Shown here one piece after another: positions 1-7,282 of a DNA stretch of 47,123 bases. The notes below the pieces were generated by a model that worked only from the letters and a program-made list of their open reading frames with translations, made no database searches and was not told the DNA's origin. Location of the stretch: positions 1-47,123 of the forward strand of contig NZ_LAJC01000046.1 in NCBI RefSeq assembly GCF_000981225.1, given 5' to 3'. Position numbers and translations under genes: made by a program. Positions within the stretch are counted from its first letter, which is position 1; each line of letters begins with the position of its first letter. This DNA comes from Allosalinactinospora lopnorensis. Lineage in GTDB: Bacteria > Actinomycetota > Actinomycetes > Streptosporangiales > Streptosporangiaceae.

Positions 1-4
1 ACTA

Positions 5-32
5 GTCTTCTGAGTCAGGGATTCTGTTCAGA
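5..32 (+). repeat. IS630 left terminal inverted repeat
   Basis: Outermost 28 bases of the element. They are the reverse complement of 1111-1138 except for one G/A difference at the 16th base. Confidence 0.92.
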
Positions 33-49
33 AGTGTAGGCTGCGGGTC

Positions 50-1255
50 ATGGCGCGTACTGGGCGGCCGAGGGCCGAGTTGGTCCTGACCGAGGAGGAG
101 CGGGCTGCGCTGGAGGGGTGGGTGCGGCGCCGTTCCACGCCACAGGCGTGGGCGCTGCGGTGCCGGATCATTGTGGCCTGCGCCTCTGGTGCGACGAACA
201 CCGATGTCGCGGCTGAGGTGGGGATCCCCCCGCAGGCAGTGGGCCGATGGCGGGCCCGTTTCGTTAAGTATCGGATCGCCGGTCTGGGCGACATGCCGCG
301 CCCTGGCGGGCCGCGGACGGTCACCGACGAGCAGGTCGCCGCGGTGGTCACCGCGACGCTGGAGCGCACGCCGCCCCACGCCACGCACTGGTCGACCCGG
401 TCGATGGCCAAGGAGATGGGGCTGTCGCAGTCGACCGTGTCGCGGATCTGGCGGACGTTTGGCCCGCAGCCGCACCGCCCGCAGACGTTCAAGCTCTCGA
501 CCGATCCGTACTTCGTCGACAAGGTCCATGATGTGGTCGGTTTGTATCTGGACCCGCCCGAGCGGGCGCTGGTGTTCTGCGTGGACGAAAAATCGCAGAT
601 CCAGGCGCTGGACCGCTCCCAGCCGGTTTTACCGATGATGCCCGGAGTCCCCCAGCGCCTCACCCACGACTATGTGCGGGCGGGCACCACCACGTTGTTT
701 GCCGCGCTGGAGGTGGCCAGCGGGAAGGCGATCGGGTCCCTGCACCGCCGCCACCGGGCCGAGGAGTTCAAGAAGTTCCTGGTTAAGCTCGACCAGGAGG
801 TACCTCATGGCCTGGATGTCCATCTGGTGCTGGACAACTACGCCACCCACAAGACCCCTGCGGTCAAGACCTGGCTCGCGGCCCATCCACGTTTTCACCT
901 GCACTTCACGCCCACCGGCTCGTCCTGGCTGAACCTGGTGGAGCGGTGGTTCGCCGAGTTGACGAACAAGCGGATCCGGCGAGGCGTCCACAAGAGCGCG
1001 CAGTCCCTGGCGGCCGACATCCGCACCTGGATCGCCGCCTGGACCAACGATCCCCGGCCCTATGCCTGGACCAAGACCGCCGACGAGATCCCCGAACGCC
1101 TCGCCGCATATCTGAACAGAATTCCTGACTCAGAAGACCAGTCCTCCTCGGGCTCCTCCTCGGTGAGGCTGAAGCCCGCCACGGCGTCGAGCAGCGCTTC
1201 CTCGATCGCGGTGCGGTCCTCCTTCGCTTCGGGGCCGATCGCGGTAACGGTGTAG
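50..1255 (+). CDS. IS630-family transposase (frame runs through the IS end)
   Basis: DDE transposase that cuts and joins the element ends. N-terminal helix-turn-helix DNA-binding region lies at about residues 10-140. The catalytic triad is visible: D179 in FCVDEKS, D262 in VLDNYATHK and E298 in WLNLVERW, so the core looks intact. The codon just past the IS end (1139-1141) is CAG. If the duplicated target dinucleotide were TA, as IS630 predicts, it would be TAG and the protein would stop at 363 residues. In this copy the frame reads on for 38 more residues, which are antisense to the host gene and not real transposase sequence. The ATG at 50 is the only plausible start and lies just inside the left repeat. 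Confidence 0.92.
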   Translation: MARTGRPRAELVLTEEERAALEGWVRRRSTPQAWALRCRIIVACASGATNTDVAAEVGIPPQAVGRWRARFVKYRIAGLGDMPRPGGPRTVTDEQVAAVVTATLERTPPHATHWSTRSMAKEMGLSQSTVSRIWRTFGPQPHRPQTFKLSTDPYFVDKVHDVVGLYLDPPERALVFCVDEKSQIQALDRSQPVLPMMPGVPQRLTHDYVRAGTTTLFAALEVASGKAIGSLHRRHRAEEFKKFLVKLDQEVPHGLDVHLVLDNYATHKTPAVKTWLAAHPRFHLHFTPTGSSWLNLVERWFAELTNKRIRRGVHKSAQSLAADIRTWIAAWTNDPRPYAWTKTADEIPERLAAYLNRIPDSEDQSSSGSSSVRLKPATASSSASSIAVRSSFASGPIAVTV

Positions 1256-2091
1256 GTCATCCCGTTGTCGGCCACGAAAGCCGTGGCCAGTCCGCGCTGC
1301 GGCTCGTCGTCGGTGCCGGCGTCGAGGGTGTACTCGAAATGCGGCCCGTCCTCCGCCACATTCCAGCCCTCGTCGTCGTTCCAGTCGGCCAGATGGATCC
1401 GGGTGTAGCCCGCCTCCTCCTGCAGTGGGGCGCGGACGTCGTCCTCCAGCGCCTCCGCCGGAGTCTCGGCGTCCTCGGACCAGGTGACCCGCAGCGAGAA
1501 CCGGGCGTCGTCCGGGTCGGTGAAGAGTGCCTCGTCCTGCGGTCCCTCGGTGCGCTCCCAGCCGGCGAAGTCCGCCAGGCTGAAGGCCGCCGGATCCGCG
1601 GCGGCCTCGCCGTCCTCGGACGGGTCGGAGTCGGCGGAGGGCGACGGCTCCGTGCCGGGTTCCTCCGTCTGCGACGCGTCTGGCTCCGAGGCTTCCCCGC
1701 CGGACCCGTCGGTATCGGCCGGCCCGTCGTCCCCGGACGCGTCCTGGGGCGCGCTCCCGTCCCCGGGCTCGCCCGCTCCCCCGCCGTCGCTGCCGGGGCC
1801 GGAGGCTCCGGGCGCTCCCTGGTTGCCTCCGGTGGTGCCGCCTCCATCGCCCGAATCGGCTCCAGAGCCGGCCCCGGGCAGGAGATCGGCGGCGGTGGTG
1901 ATGGGCTCTCCCGGCTCGAACGGGAGGTAGGACGCCGCCGCGAGCACCGCGGCCACACTCAGGCCCGCGAGCCCGAGGCCGGGGACGACCGGCCGCACGT
2001 CGTCCAGGGGCGGCTCCACCTCGGGGCCGCGCACCCAACGCTGCCGTTCGGCGTCCCACCGCGCCTTGTTCACTGCGTTCGCCGTCGTCAT
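1060..2091 (-). CDS. Single-pass membrane protein, 3' end replaced by IS630 (module 1)
   Basis: Not a recognised family. From the ATG at 2091, which has a strong GGAGGA ribosome site 7 bases upstream, it reads: about 36 cytoplasmic residues, one hydrophobic segment (about 37-56), a roughly 120-residue Gly/Ser/Asp/Glu/Pro-rich linker, then a globular domain of about 140 residues like the extracytoplasmic domains of actinobacterial receptor-type proteins. The last 26 or so codons (WSSESGIL onward) come from the inserted IS, so the native C-terminus is lost from this window. It also lies in frame with the gene upstream (to 2673), but I read that as a false fusion caused by a one-base loss near 2152. 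It is the last gene of module 1. A secreted-domain sensor or effector is an inference only. Confidence 0.72.
   Translation of the reverse strand: MTTANAVNKARWDAERQRWVRGPEVEPPLDDVRPVVPGLGLAGLSVAAVLAAASYLPFEPGEPITTAADLLPGAGSGADSGDGGGTTGGNQGAPGASGPGSDGGGAGEPGDGSAPQDASGDDGPADTDGSGGEASEPDASQTEEPGTEPSPSADSDPSEDGEAAADPAAFSLADFAGWERTEGPQDEALFTDPDDARFSLRVTWSEDAETPAEALEDDVRAPLQEEAGYTRIHLADWNDDEGWNVAEDGPHFEYTLDAGTDDEPQRGLATAFVADNGMTYTVTAIGPEAKEDRTAIEEALLDAVAGFSLTEEEPEEDWSSESGILFRYAARRSGISSAVLVQA
1111..1138 (-). repeat. IS630 right terminal inverted repeat
   Basis: Mirror copy of 5-32 with one mismatch. It also codes for the last residues of the transposase reading frame and, on the other strand, for the foreign C-terminus of the interrupted membrane-protein gene. 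Confidence 0.92.
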
Positions 2092-2107
2092 GCTCTGTCC
2101 TCCGCGC

Positions 2108-2673
2108 TCATCGGTCGCTCTGGGCGGCGTCCAGCGCCGCCCACGAGCCTGCAGGGTCTCCACCACCTGGGCGGCGGTCTCCGCCTCACGCAGCACCGCG
2201 CTGCCGCCCTGGAAAAAGCCGAGCAGCCGCCGCAGGACACCGCGCTGGGGGCCCTGCGCCTTGATCTCCTCCTCGGCCTTGGCCAGCTCGCTGTCGGCCG
2301 CGTCGACTTCGATTGTGCGCTCCAGCTTCCGCAGGTCCTGGCGGACGTGTGCCAGATGGGCGAGCAGCTCCGCGTCGGCGGCGGAGACGCGGACCGAACG
2401 GTCCACGGCCTCGCTTCCGTCCCCGAGGGCGGCGCCGCCGGTGGCGTGTCCGGCGACTACGAACTGCCCCGGCGGGGCGCTGACCGGCCGCGCGGTCGGT
2501 GCGGGCAGGTTCTCCGCCCCTGCCGTTCGCTCCCTTCGGCTGCTGTCCTCGGCGGTGGAGTCGGTCCCGATGGCGAAGGCGCCCCCGCTCATGGACCCCC
2601 CGATATAGACGCCGCCCATCTCCTCGTCCTCCCCGTGCTCGTGTTCATACCGGTCGGTGTCGAACTCGGTCAT
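2108..2673 (-). CDS. Soluble protein with two Gly-rich motifs and a helical domain, frameshifted near its end (module 1)
   Basis: Starts 4 bases after the preceding membrane-protein gene stops, so the two are co-transcribed. Two copies of a short Gly-rich motif lie at residues 20-42 (GGVYIGGSMSGGAFAIG) and 70-88 (FVVAGHATGGAALG), followed by an amphipathic helical stretch (about 98-186). This order, a short Gly-rich motif then a helical segment, is common in actinobacterial conflict-system proteins. As sequenced, the frame runs on into the next gene. Adding one C near 2152 (GCAGGC to GCAGGCC) gives the natural ending ASWAALDAAQSDR and a TGA at 2110-2108, 16 bases before the next gene's ATG and its own good ribosome site. 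The length is then 188 residues. The motif matches the C-terminal motif of the neighbour at 2678-4315. Confidence 0.72.
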
Positions 2674-2677
2674 GCCG

Positions 2678-4315
2678 CTACTTCCCCTCGCCGCTTCCGG
2701 GGCGGGGCCGCCCCTCCGAGTCGCCGTGCTGGGCGTGCGCTCCCTGGCCGGTGGCGAAGGCGCCTCCGGACACGTCGCCGGCGATGAACACCCCGCCCTG
2801 GCCGATGTTGACTATCTGCTCCCGGGCCTGCGCCGTGAACTCCTCGGTCTGGTAGCCGGCCTCCTTCAGCGCCTGCTTGACCCCTTCGGAGATCCGGAGG
2901 TGCACCGTTTTGACGTAACGGATCACATCCATTGCCTGGAAGAGGGTCAGTTCGTCCGAGGACGTCCACTCCCGCAGACTGGCCGCCGGCGGCAGCGCCC
3001 ACTCCTCGGGGGACCAGTCCGGCGTCTCGTCGTCCTCGTGCTTCAGCGCCCGCATCAGCTCCTTGGGCCGCACGGGCACGCGGACGTATTCGGCGATCTC
3101 GCGCCGGGCGTCCATGCCCAACGTGGCCGCCTGGACGATCCCGCCCATGATCGCGAACTTGTCCTGCAGCGGAAAGAGCACGTGCGGCGCCACCTCCAGG
3201 AACAGCATCCGCCCCTGGGTGTGCACGCGGACGAACACCGTGGTGACGAGCTGCTCCTCCCAGCCGGCGATGCGGATGCGCAGGAAGTGGCGCCGGGTCT
3301 CTCCGCCCTCGCCGACGGCCTCGGCCAGGTGCCACTCCACACCGGGGTCGCCCGGCGGTCCGACGGGCAGGGCGTCCCGTCCTTGGCCGTAGGGCAGGGG
3401 CGCGGGCAGGAACACGTGTTCGGCGATCTCCAGCCGGCCGAGGCGGTCCCGGCTGTCGTCCGCGGCCGACTCGGTCAGAGACTCCAACTGCGGGCGCACC
3501 AGGTCGATGATGCGCCGAGCGGTGAGCTCGTGCGCGGCGCGCTCGCCGTCCTCGGCCGGGCTCAGTTCGAGCGCCAGCGACCACCGCTGCAGCGGCGCGC
3601 CGGCGCCACGGAAGGGGGCGGCGGCACCGTAGACGACCACGGGTGAATGCTGTTCGCGCCCGATGGTGTCGAGCAGTTCGCGGTATTCCGCCGCGGCCTT
3701 GGGCGCCCGTCCGGTGAACCGCTCCTCGCTGAGTTCGCGGGTGAGGATGCGCAGCACGCGCTCCCGGTGGGCCCGCGCGGAGTCCTGGGGCAGGATCAGG
3801 GCCCGGATCCGCATCAGCGCCCGGTAGGTGGTGCCTCTCCCCATGAAATGGGGAGCGAGGAGCACCACCGCCAGGGCGACCATGACCAGCAGGAGCACGA
3901 CCGGCTCGGCCCCCGGATCTTCGCCGCCGACGACGGAGGCGAGGACGGTGACGACACGCCACACCAGGACCACCACCAAGCCGACCGCGACTCCCCAGGC
4001 CAGGGTGGTCCGCCGCTCCGCCTCCCTCTCCACGCCGCGGGCGCGCAGGCAGTGGGCCAGCACGGTGACCGCGTCGAACCCCAGTGAGGGGGTGACGGCC
4101 CGGTGCCGGGCTCGGACCAGCATCGCCAGCACCCACCCGCGGAAGCCGTGGTCCAGATAGGCCGCGATGCTCAGCAGCCGCGTGACCTCGCTGCGCGCGA
4201 ACGCGGTGGTATCGGGCGCGGCCCGGGTGGCGCCCTCCGGCCGTCCCATGTCGACCAGGGTGTCGATGACCGACGTGCGCACCGGGTCGAGGTGCCCATC
4301 GGGACTTACCACCAT
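2678..4315 (-). CDS. Two-helix membrane protein with C-terminal Gly-rich motif (module 1)
   Basis: A 545-residue protein of no named family. Two adjacent hydrophobic segments (about 103-128 and 138-155) split a short N-terminal cytoplasmic region from a large soluble C-terminal part. The last 40 residues hold the motif GGVFIAGDVSGGAFATGQG (about 507-525), which matches the motif at the head of the next gene (13 of 23 positions identical over the aligned stretch). The ATG at 4315 follows a GGGGGAG ribosome site very closely; the adjacent GTG is an alternative. It sits between the cyclase-like gene (69 bases upstream) and the motif protein (4 bases downstream). By position it is the candidate membrane effector of module 1. 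That is inference: it shows no DxKAS signature of PycTM. Confidence 0.8.
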   Translation of the reverse strand: MVVSPDGHLDPVRTSVIDTLVDMGRPEGATRAAPDTTAFARSEVTRLLSIAAYLDHGFRGWVLAMLVRARHRAVTPSLGFDAVTVLAHCLRARGVEREAERRTTLAWGVAVGLVVVLVWRVVTVLASVVGGEDPGAEPVVLLLVMVALAVVLLAPHFMGRGTTYRALMRIRALILPQDSARAHRERVLRILTRELSEERFTGRAPKAAAEYRELLDTIGREQHSPVVVYGAAAPFRGAGAPLQRWSLALELSPAEDGERAAHELTARRIIDLVRPQLESLTESAADDSRDRLGRLEIAEHVFLPAPLPYGQGRDALPVGPPGDPGVEWHLAEAVGEGGETRRHFLRIRIAGWEEQLVTTVFVRVHTQGRMLFLEVAPHVLFPLQDKFAIMGGIVQAATLGMDARREIAEYVRVPVRPKELMRALKHEDDETPDWSPEEWALPPAASLREWTSSDELTLFQAMDVIRYVKTVHLRISEGVKQALKEAGYQTEEFTAQAREQIVNIGQGGVFIAGDVSGGAFATGQGAHAQHGDSEGRPRPGSGEGK

Positions 4316-4384
4316 GTCTCCCCCACTCCCGCGGAGCCGTGTGCGCCGGTCCGTGTCCGCGGCGCCGCGCGGGGCAGGCCGTGC

Positions 4385-5170
4385 CTAGGCATCGGGGACC
4401 GCCTCGAAAACGACGGTGCCGCGCCGTACGCGAGGCGGCCGACCGCTGTCGGGATGAGTGCGCCCGCTGTCGCCGCCCACGGCACCGGCCGCGCCCGTTT
4501 GGCCCGTCTCGTCGGCGGGGCGCGAGGAGGGCACGGGGGTGTGCAGGTAGGCCCGGGCCCGGAAGTCCTTCTCGGCGAGCGTGATGTCGGCCGGGGTGAA
4601 CCGGCGGGCGGGCAGGCCGACGTATCCCCCGAGCACCGCGTCCTCGTATACCCGCTGGGTGAGACCGGCCGCGAGGAACGTGATGTCGGGGTCGGAGCCG
4701 GCCAGCGCGGTCCGCAGGACCGGGGCGTCCAGGACGCGGTGGGTCTCGTTCATGGCCGTGCCGACGCCGTCGCCGTCGTCGCCTCCGCTGTCGGGCAGGG
4801 GGCCGACGCCGATCGCCGCGCGCAGCCGCAGGCGCAGCCCGCGGTCCTCGAACGCCAGGCCGGGCTGGACCTCCGCGAGGACACTCTGCAGCTCGCCGAG
4901 CAGAGGGTCGATGAGCAGGGGCAGATCCTCGGGCGGGACCCCGACCAGGTAGCCGTCACCGGTCCGCTGGGGAAACGAGCGGTGGGCCCACACGCTCTCC
5001 AGGCCGCTGCGGCGGAACGCCTCCTCCAGGACTTCCGGAATGGTGCCGCTCAGAATTCCCTGATGGCGGGACGACGTCTGCGAATACCGCTCGGCGTCCA
5101 AGGCCAGCACACCGCGGTACGGCGGCATCGCAGTGCTGGTGCGCCGTGAGCGGCGCGGATTCTCCGTCAT
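4385..5170 (-). CDS. Class III nucleotidyl cyclase-like protein (module 1)
   Basis: A 261-residue protein with a cyclase homology domain. Signature positions can be placed on the class III cyclase pattern: first metal Asp D25 (VLALDAERYS), second metal Asp D72 (RTGDGYLVG), the strand LRLRLRAAIGVG, and the transition-state Asn and Arg as N141 and R145 (AMNETHR). All four are kept, so activity is plausible; the base it uses cannot be read from sequence. C-terminal to this is the EKDFRARAYL segment shared with its paralogue at 30021-30812. The chosen ATG (5170) has a GGAG 10-13 bases upstream; ATG 5128 is an alternative. It lies directly downstream of a Crp-type gene and upstream of a membrane protein. 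It lacks the Gly-rich tail seen in the paralogue. Confidence 0.78.
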   Translation of the reverse strand: MTENPRRSRRTSTAMPPYRGVLALDAERYSQTSSRHQGILSGTIPEVLEEAFRRSGLESVWAHRSFPQRTGDGYLVGVPPEDLPLLIDPLLGELQSVLAEVQPGLAFEDRGLRLRLRAAIGVGPLPDSGGDDGDGVGTAMNETHRVLDAPVLRTALAGSDPDITFLAAGLTQRVYEDAVLGGYVGLPARRFTPADITLAEKDFRARAYLHTPVPSSRPADETGQTGAAGAVGGDSGRTHPDSGRPPRVRRGTVVFEAVPDA

Positions 5171-5198
5171 TGTGTTTCGTGGCTCCAGACGGGTTCGT

Positions 5199-5219
5199 GT
5201 ACCGCCGATTTGGCGGTAC
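5199..5219. promoter_or_regulatory. Perfect inverted repeat upstream of module 1 cyclase gene
   Basis: GTACCGCC, 5-base spacer, GGCGGTAC. The arms are 8 of 8 and end 29 bases before the cyclase ATG. It could be a regulator's operator or an mRNA hairpin. The half-site GGCGGTA also occurs twice as a direct repeat upstream of the second module (31811-31830). Confidence 0.5.
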
Positions 5220-5251
5220 GGATTCACGATCACCCGCCCTCAGCAGGGCAA

Positions 5252-5267
5252 TGTCCAGGACTGGACA
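5252..5267. promoter_or_regulatory. TGTCCAG-GA-CTGGACA palindrome between crp-type and cyclase genes
   Basis: A 16-bp inverted repeat with 7-bp arms in the 139-base gap between the Crp-type gene and the cyclase gene. The shape suits a dimeric regulator such as the adjacent Crp protein. A shorter TCCAG-C-CTGGA version lies upstream of the second Crp gene (31787-31797). Confidence 0.45.
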
Positions 5268-5309
5268 CAATGACGATGTTTCTCACGAGTAGACAGGAAC
5301 CGGTCGGGT

Positions 5310-5978
5310 TCACTCCGCTTTTTCGCCTCCGGCCAGGCGCCGCAGCCGGTCGACGTCGTGGATGACGACCTGCAGGCGTTTGGTGCTGATGATCCCGGCA
5401 CTGCGCAAACGCCTGAACTCCTCCTGGATCCAGGACCGCGACCGCCCGACCGGCCCGACAAGCTCCTTCTGCGGGATCGTGAGTACGCGCGTCGGCGTGT
5501 CGGCGCCGTCCGCGAAGGAGAGCCGGAGCAGGATCTCCGCCAGGCGCCGCTTGGGCGTGAGCGCGACGAGTTCGGCCTGCAGCACCTCGTTCTCCTGCTG
5601 CCGCCGCACGATGTGCTGCCACAGCGCGCGCTCCAGCTCCATGCCTCTCACCATCTGGCGAAAGCGCTCGCCCTTGACGACGTAGGTGACGCACGTGCCG
5701 CCCGAGGCGGCGACCGTCGCGGTGCGCGGCAGCCCGGAGAGCACCGACAGCTCCCCCAGCGGCTCCCCCGGCCCGCGCACTCCGATCAGGGAGTGGTCGC
5801 CGTCCGCGCGGATCACGGTGATCCTGACCGTCCCCCGTTCGAGCAGATGGACGGTGTCGGCCGTCTCACCCTGCCGCATGATCTCCTTACCATTGCCGAA
5901 TACTCGACGGCTTCCCGCGGAAATCAAACGATTCCATTGATCATCAGGTAGAAGACCACCGAATCCTTGCCTTTCCAC
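5310..5978 (-). CDS. Crp/Fnr-family transcriptional regulator (module 1)
   Basis: A 222-residue regulator. The N-terminal cyclic-nucleotide-binding beta-roll (about 20-115) keeps the phosphate-binding cassette, LGELSVLSGLPRTATV, with the ribose-contacting E76 and phosphate-contacting R85 of cAMP-binding CRP proteins. A long dimer helix (about 113-140) and a winged helix-turn-helix (about 143-215) follow. I prefer the GTG at 5978 because AGAGGGGG lies 5 bases upstream; an in-frame ATG at 6041 would add 21 residues. It precedes the cyclase-like gene by 139 bases holding two inverted repeats. Inference: it senses the product of the neighbouring cyclase and controls the module. Confidence 0.85.
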   Translation of the reverse strand: MERQGFGGLLPDDQWNRLISAGSRRVFGNGKEIMRQGETADTVHLLERGTVRITVIRADGDHSLIGVRGPGEPLGELSVLSGLPRTATVAASGGTCVTYVVKGERFRQMVRGMELERALWQHIVRRQQENEVLQAELVALTPKRRLAEILLRLSFADGADTPTRVLTIPQKELVGPVGRSRSWIQEEFRRLRSAGIISTKRLQVVIHDVDRLRRLAGGEKAE

Positions 5979-6396
5979 CGTTCCCCCTCTGATCGGCCGG
6001 CCAGTCTCCCCGATCGGTCGTTCGCACCACCTCGTCTCCATGCTTTTGGGTACGTTTATCCCGCGCCCGAGCATCCGGGAAAATTTGCGTAAATGTGATT
6101 CCGGCCTGCCATTCACGCATTCGAGGTGTCTGGTCATATGATCAGTTCGCGATCGGGACATTCGACGCGGCGGTTCGCGTTGCCCACGAACCGCACCGCC
6201 CCGTTCACTCCGGGGAATCCGGCCGTGCGCCCCGGCTACCCCTTGTGTCGCCGATCGACCACACTCCGGGCAATCGTGGCGGGTATCCCACCGGACACCG
6301 GGCGAAGCAGGTTCCCGCAGCGCTGCGGGTCGTCCGGGCGCCGGGCGGGGATCGGCACCCGCGCCGCCCGATTCCGGGCGAGCCGGTGGGCGGCGG
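5979..6396. other. Non-coding gap upstream of module 1
   Basis: About 418 bases of lower GC than its surroundings, between the Crp gene and the GNAT gene, both on the minus strand. It should hold the promoter of module 1, but I could not pick a convincing -35/-10 pair. No coding sequence is supported. Confidence 0.5.
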
Positions 6397-7035
6397 TCAC
6401 GGGCTCCAGACCATCGTCTGCTGGTGAAACCGCCTGCCGCCGTACCGGATGCCGGGGACCAGTGGAGTCGGGCCGTACCCGGCGAAGCCCATGCGTTCGA
6501 AGAACCGCACCGCACGGGTGTTCTCCACCAGGGTCTGCAGGTGGCATCCTGGTGAGCCGGTTTCCTTGAGCCGATCGAGCCACCGCTCCATCAGCCCATC
6601 GGCGGCACCGGTCCCCCGCGTCCGGGGCGCCACATTGATGTGCAGGTGCGCCGGCCACCGGGCATCGCCGAAGTCTCCCGCGGTGGGCTCTCTCCGGAGC
6701 GCTGCCCACGCCATGTCGACCAGGCTGCGCGCGAAGAAGGCGGCGGGCCCGGGCCGGAGGACCAGCCGGTGGGTCCTGATGGCCTTCTTCATGCGTTCGC
6801 TCTCATCGGGAAACGTCGAGCTGTCGAGGCATCCCGCCAGGTAGCCGACCAGAGCCCCGTCGGCCACGGCGACGAAGAGCGACCGCGGTTCCAGGTCCAT
6901 GTACGGGTCCAGGTAGACGGCCGCCTCGGACTCCTCGTGCCCCCACAGTGAAGCCGTCGGGGCACCCTCGCCCGCACGGCCGAAAAGCCCGCGCAGCTCG
7001 GCGCGGTCGGTCTCGGCGAAAGCGCGGATCTCCAT
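6397..7035 (-). CDS. GNAT-family N-acetyltransferase
   Basis: A 212-residue acetyl-CoA-dependent acyltransferase. Typical GNAT order: an N-terminal IRAFAETDRAELRGLF segment, a central strand with LFVAVADGALVGYLAGCLD, the acetyl-CoA-binding turn in NVAPRTRGTGAADGLMERWL, and a C-terminal TLVENTRAVRFFERMGF. The substrate is unknown. The start is ATG 7035 with a weak AGGTG site; a GTG one codon earlier is possible. The same open frame continues far upstream, but that stretch has no GNAT or other recognisable content, and 247 bases separate it from the frameshifted AlkZ-like gene. Confidence 0.87.
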   Translation of the reverse strand: MEIRAFAETDRAELRGLFGRAGEGAPTASLWGHEESEAAVYLDPYMDLEPRSLFVAVADGALVGYLAGCLDSSTFPDESERMKKAIRTHRLVLRPGPAAFFARSLVDMAWAALRREPTAGDFGDARWPAHLHINVAPRTRGTGAADGLMERWLDRLKETGSPGCHLQTLVENTRAVRFFERMGFAGYGPTPLVPGIRYGGRRFHQQTMVWSP

Positions 7036-7282
7036 CACACCTGCCCCGCTCCCAGCGTTCACTCCCGGATCCGCACAGTCTTCCACCTCCGCGGCCCGAG
7101 GACCGCCCTTGGCCGCGCAGGACTCCTCTGTACGGGGCGTACAGCGCCCCGGCTCCGGAGCATGGACCATCCTGAACGGCTCGCCGACCGGCTTTCGGAC
7201 ACGGACTCCTCGGCACAGGTGCCGCTCTCGTTCCCGGGCGGACGGCGCGGACCGTGGCCGCGCGCGGCGGCGGGAGGAACGG

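Larger units (their letters stand above)
5..1138 (+). mobile_element. IS630-family insertion sequence, complete
   Basis: A 1134-bp element bounded by 28-bp terminal inverted repeats (5-32 and 1111-1138) that match at 27 of 28 positions, with one transposase gene inside. IS630 elements insert at TA and duplicate it, often inside CTAG. The left flank is CTA/G (TA at 3-4). The right flank is CA (1139-1140), so the duplicated TA is either mutated or the window edge derives from another copy. The element sits inside the 3' end of a minus-strand membrane-protein gene, whose frame runs on into the IS until a stop at 1060. The insertion therefore replaces that gene's natural end. Confidence 0.93.

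Noticed and set aside
1060-2673. A single 537-residue motif-plus-membrane protein
   Set aside because: A strong ribosome site and ATG at 2091, and a natural C-terminus with TGA at 2110 after adding one base, argue for two genes.
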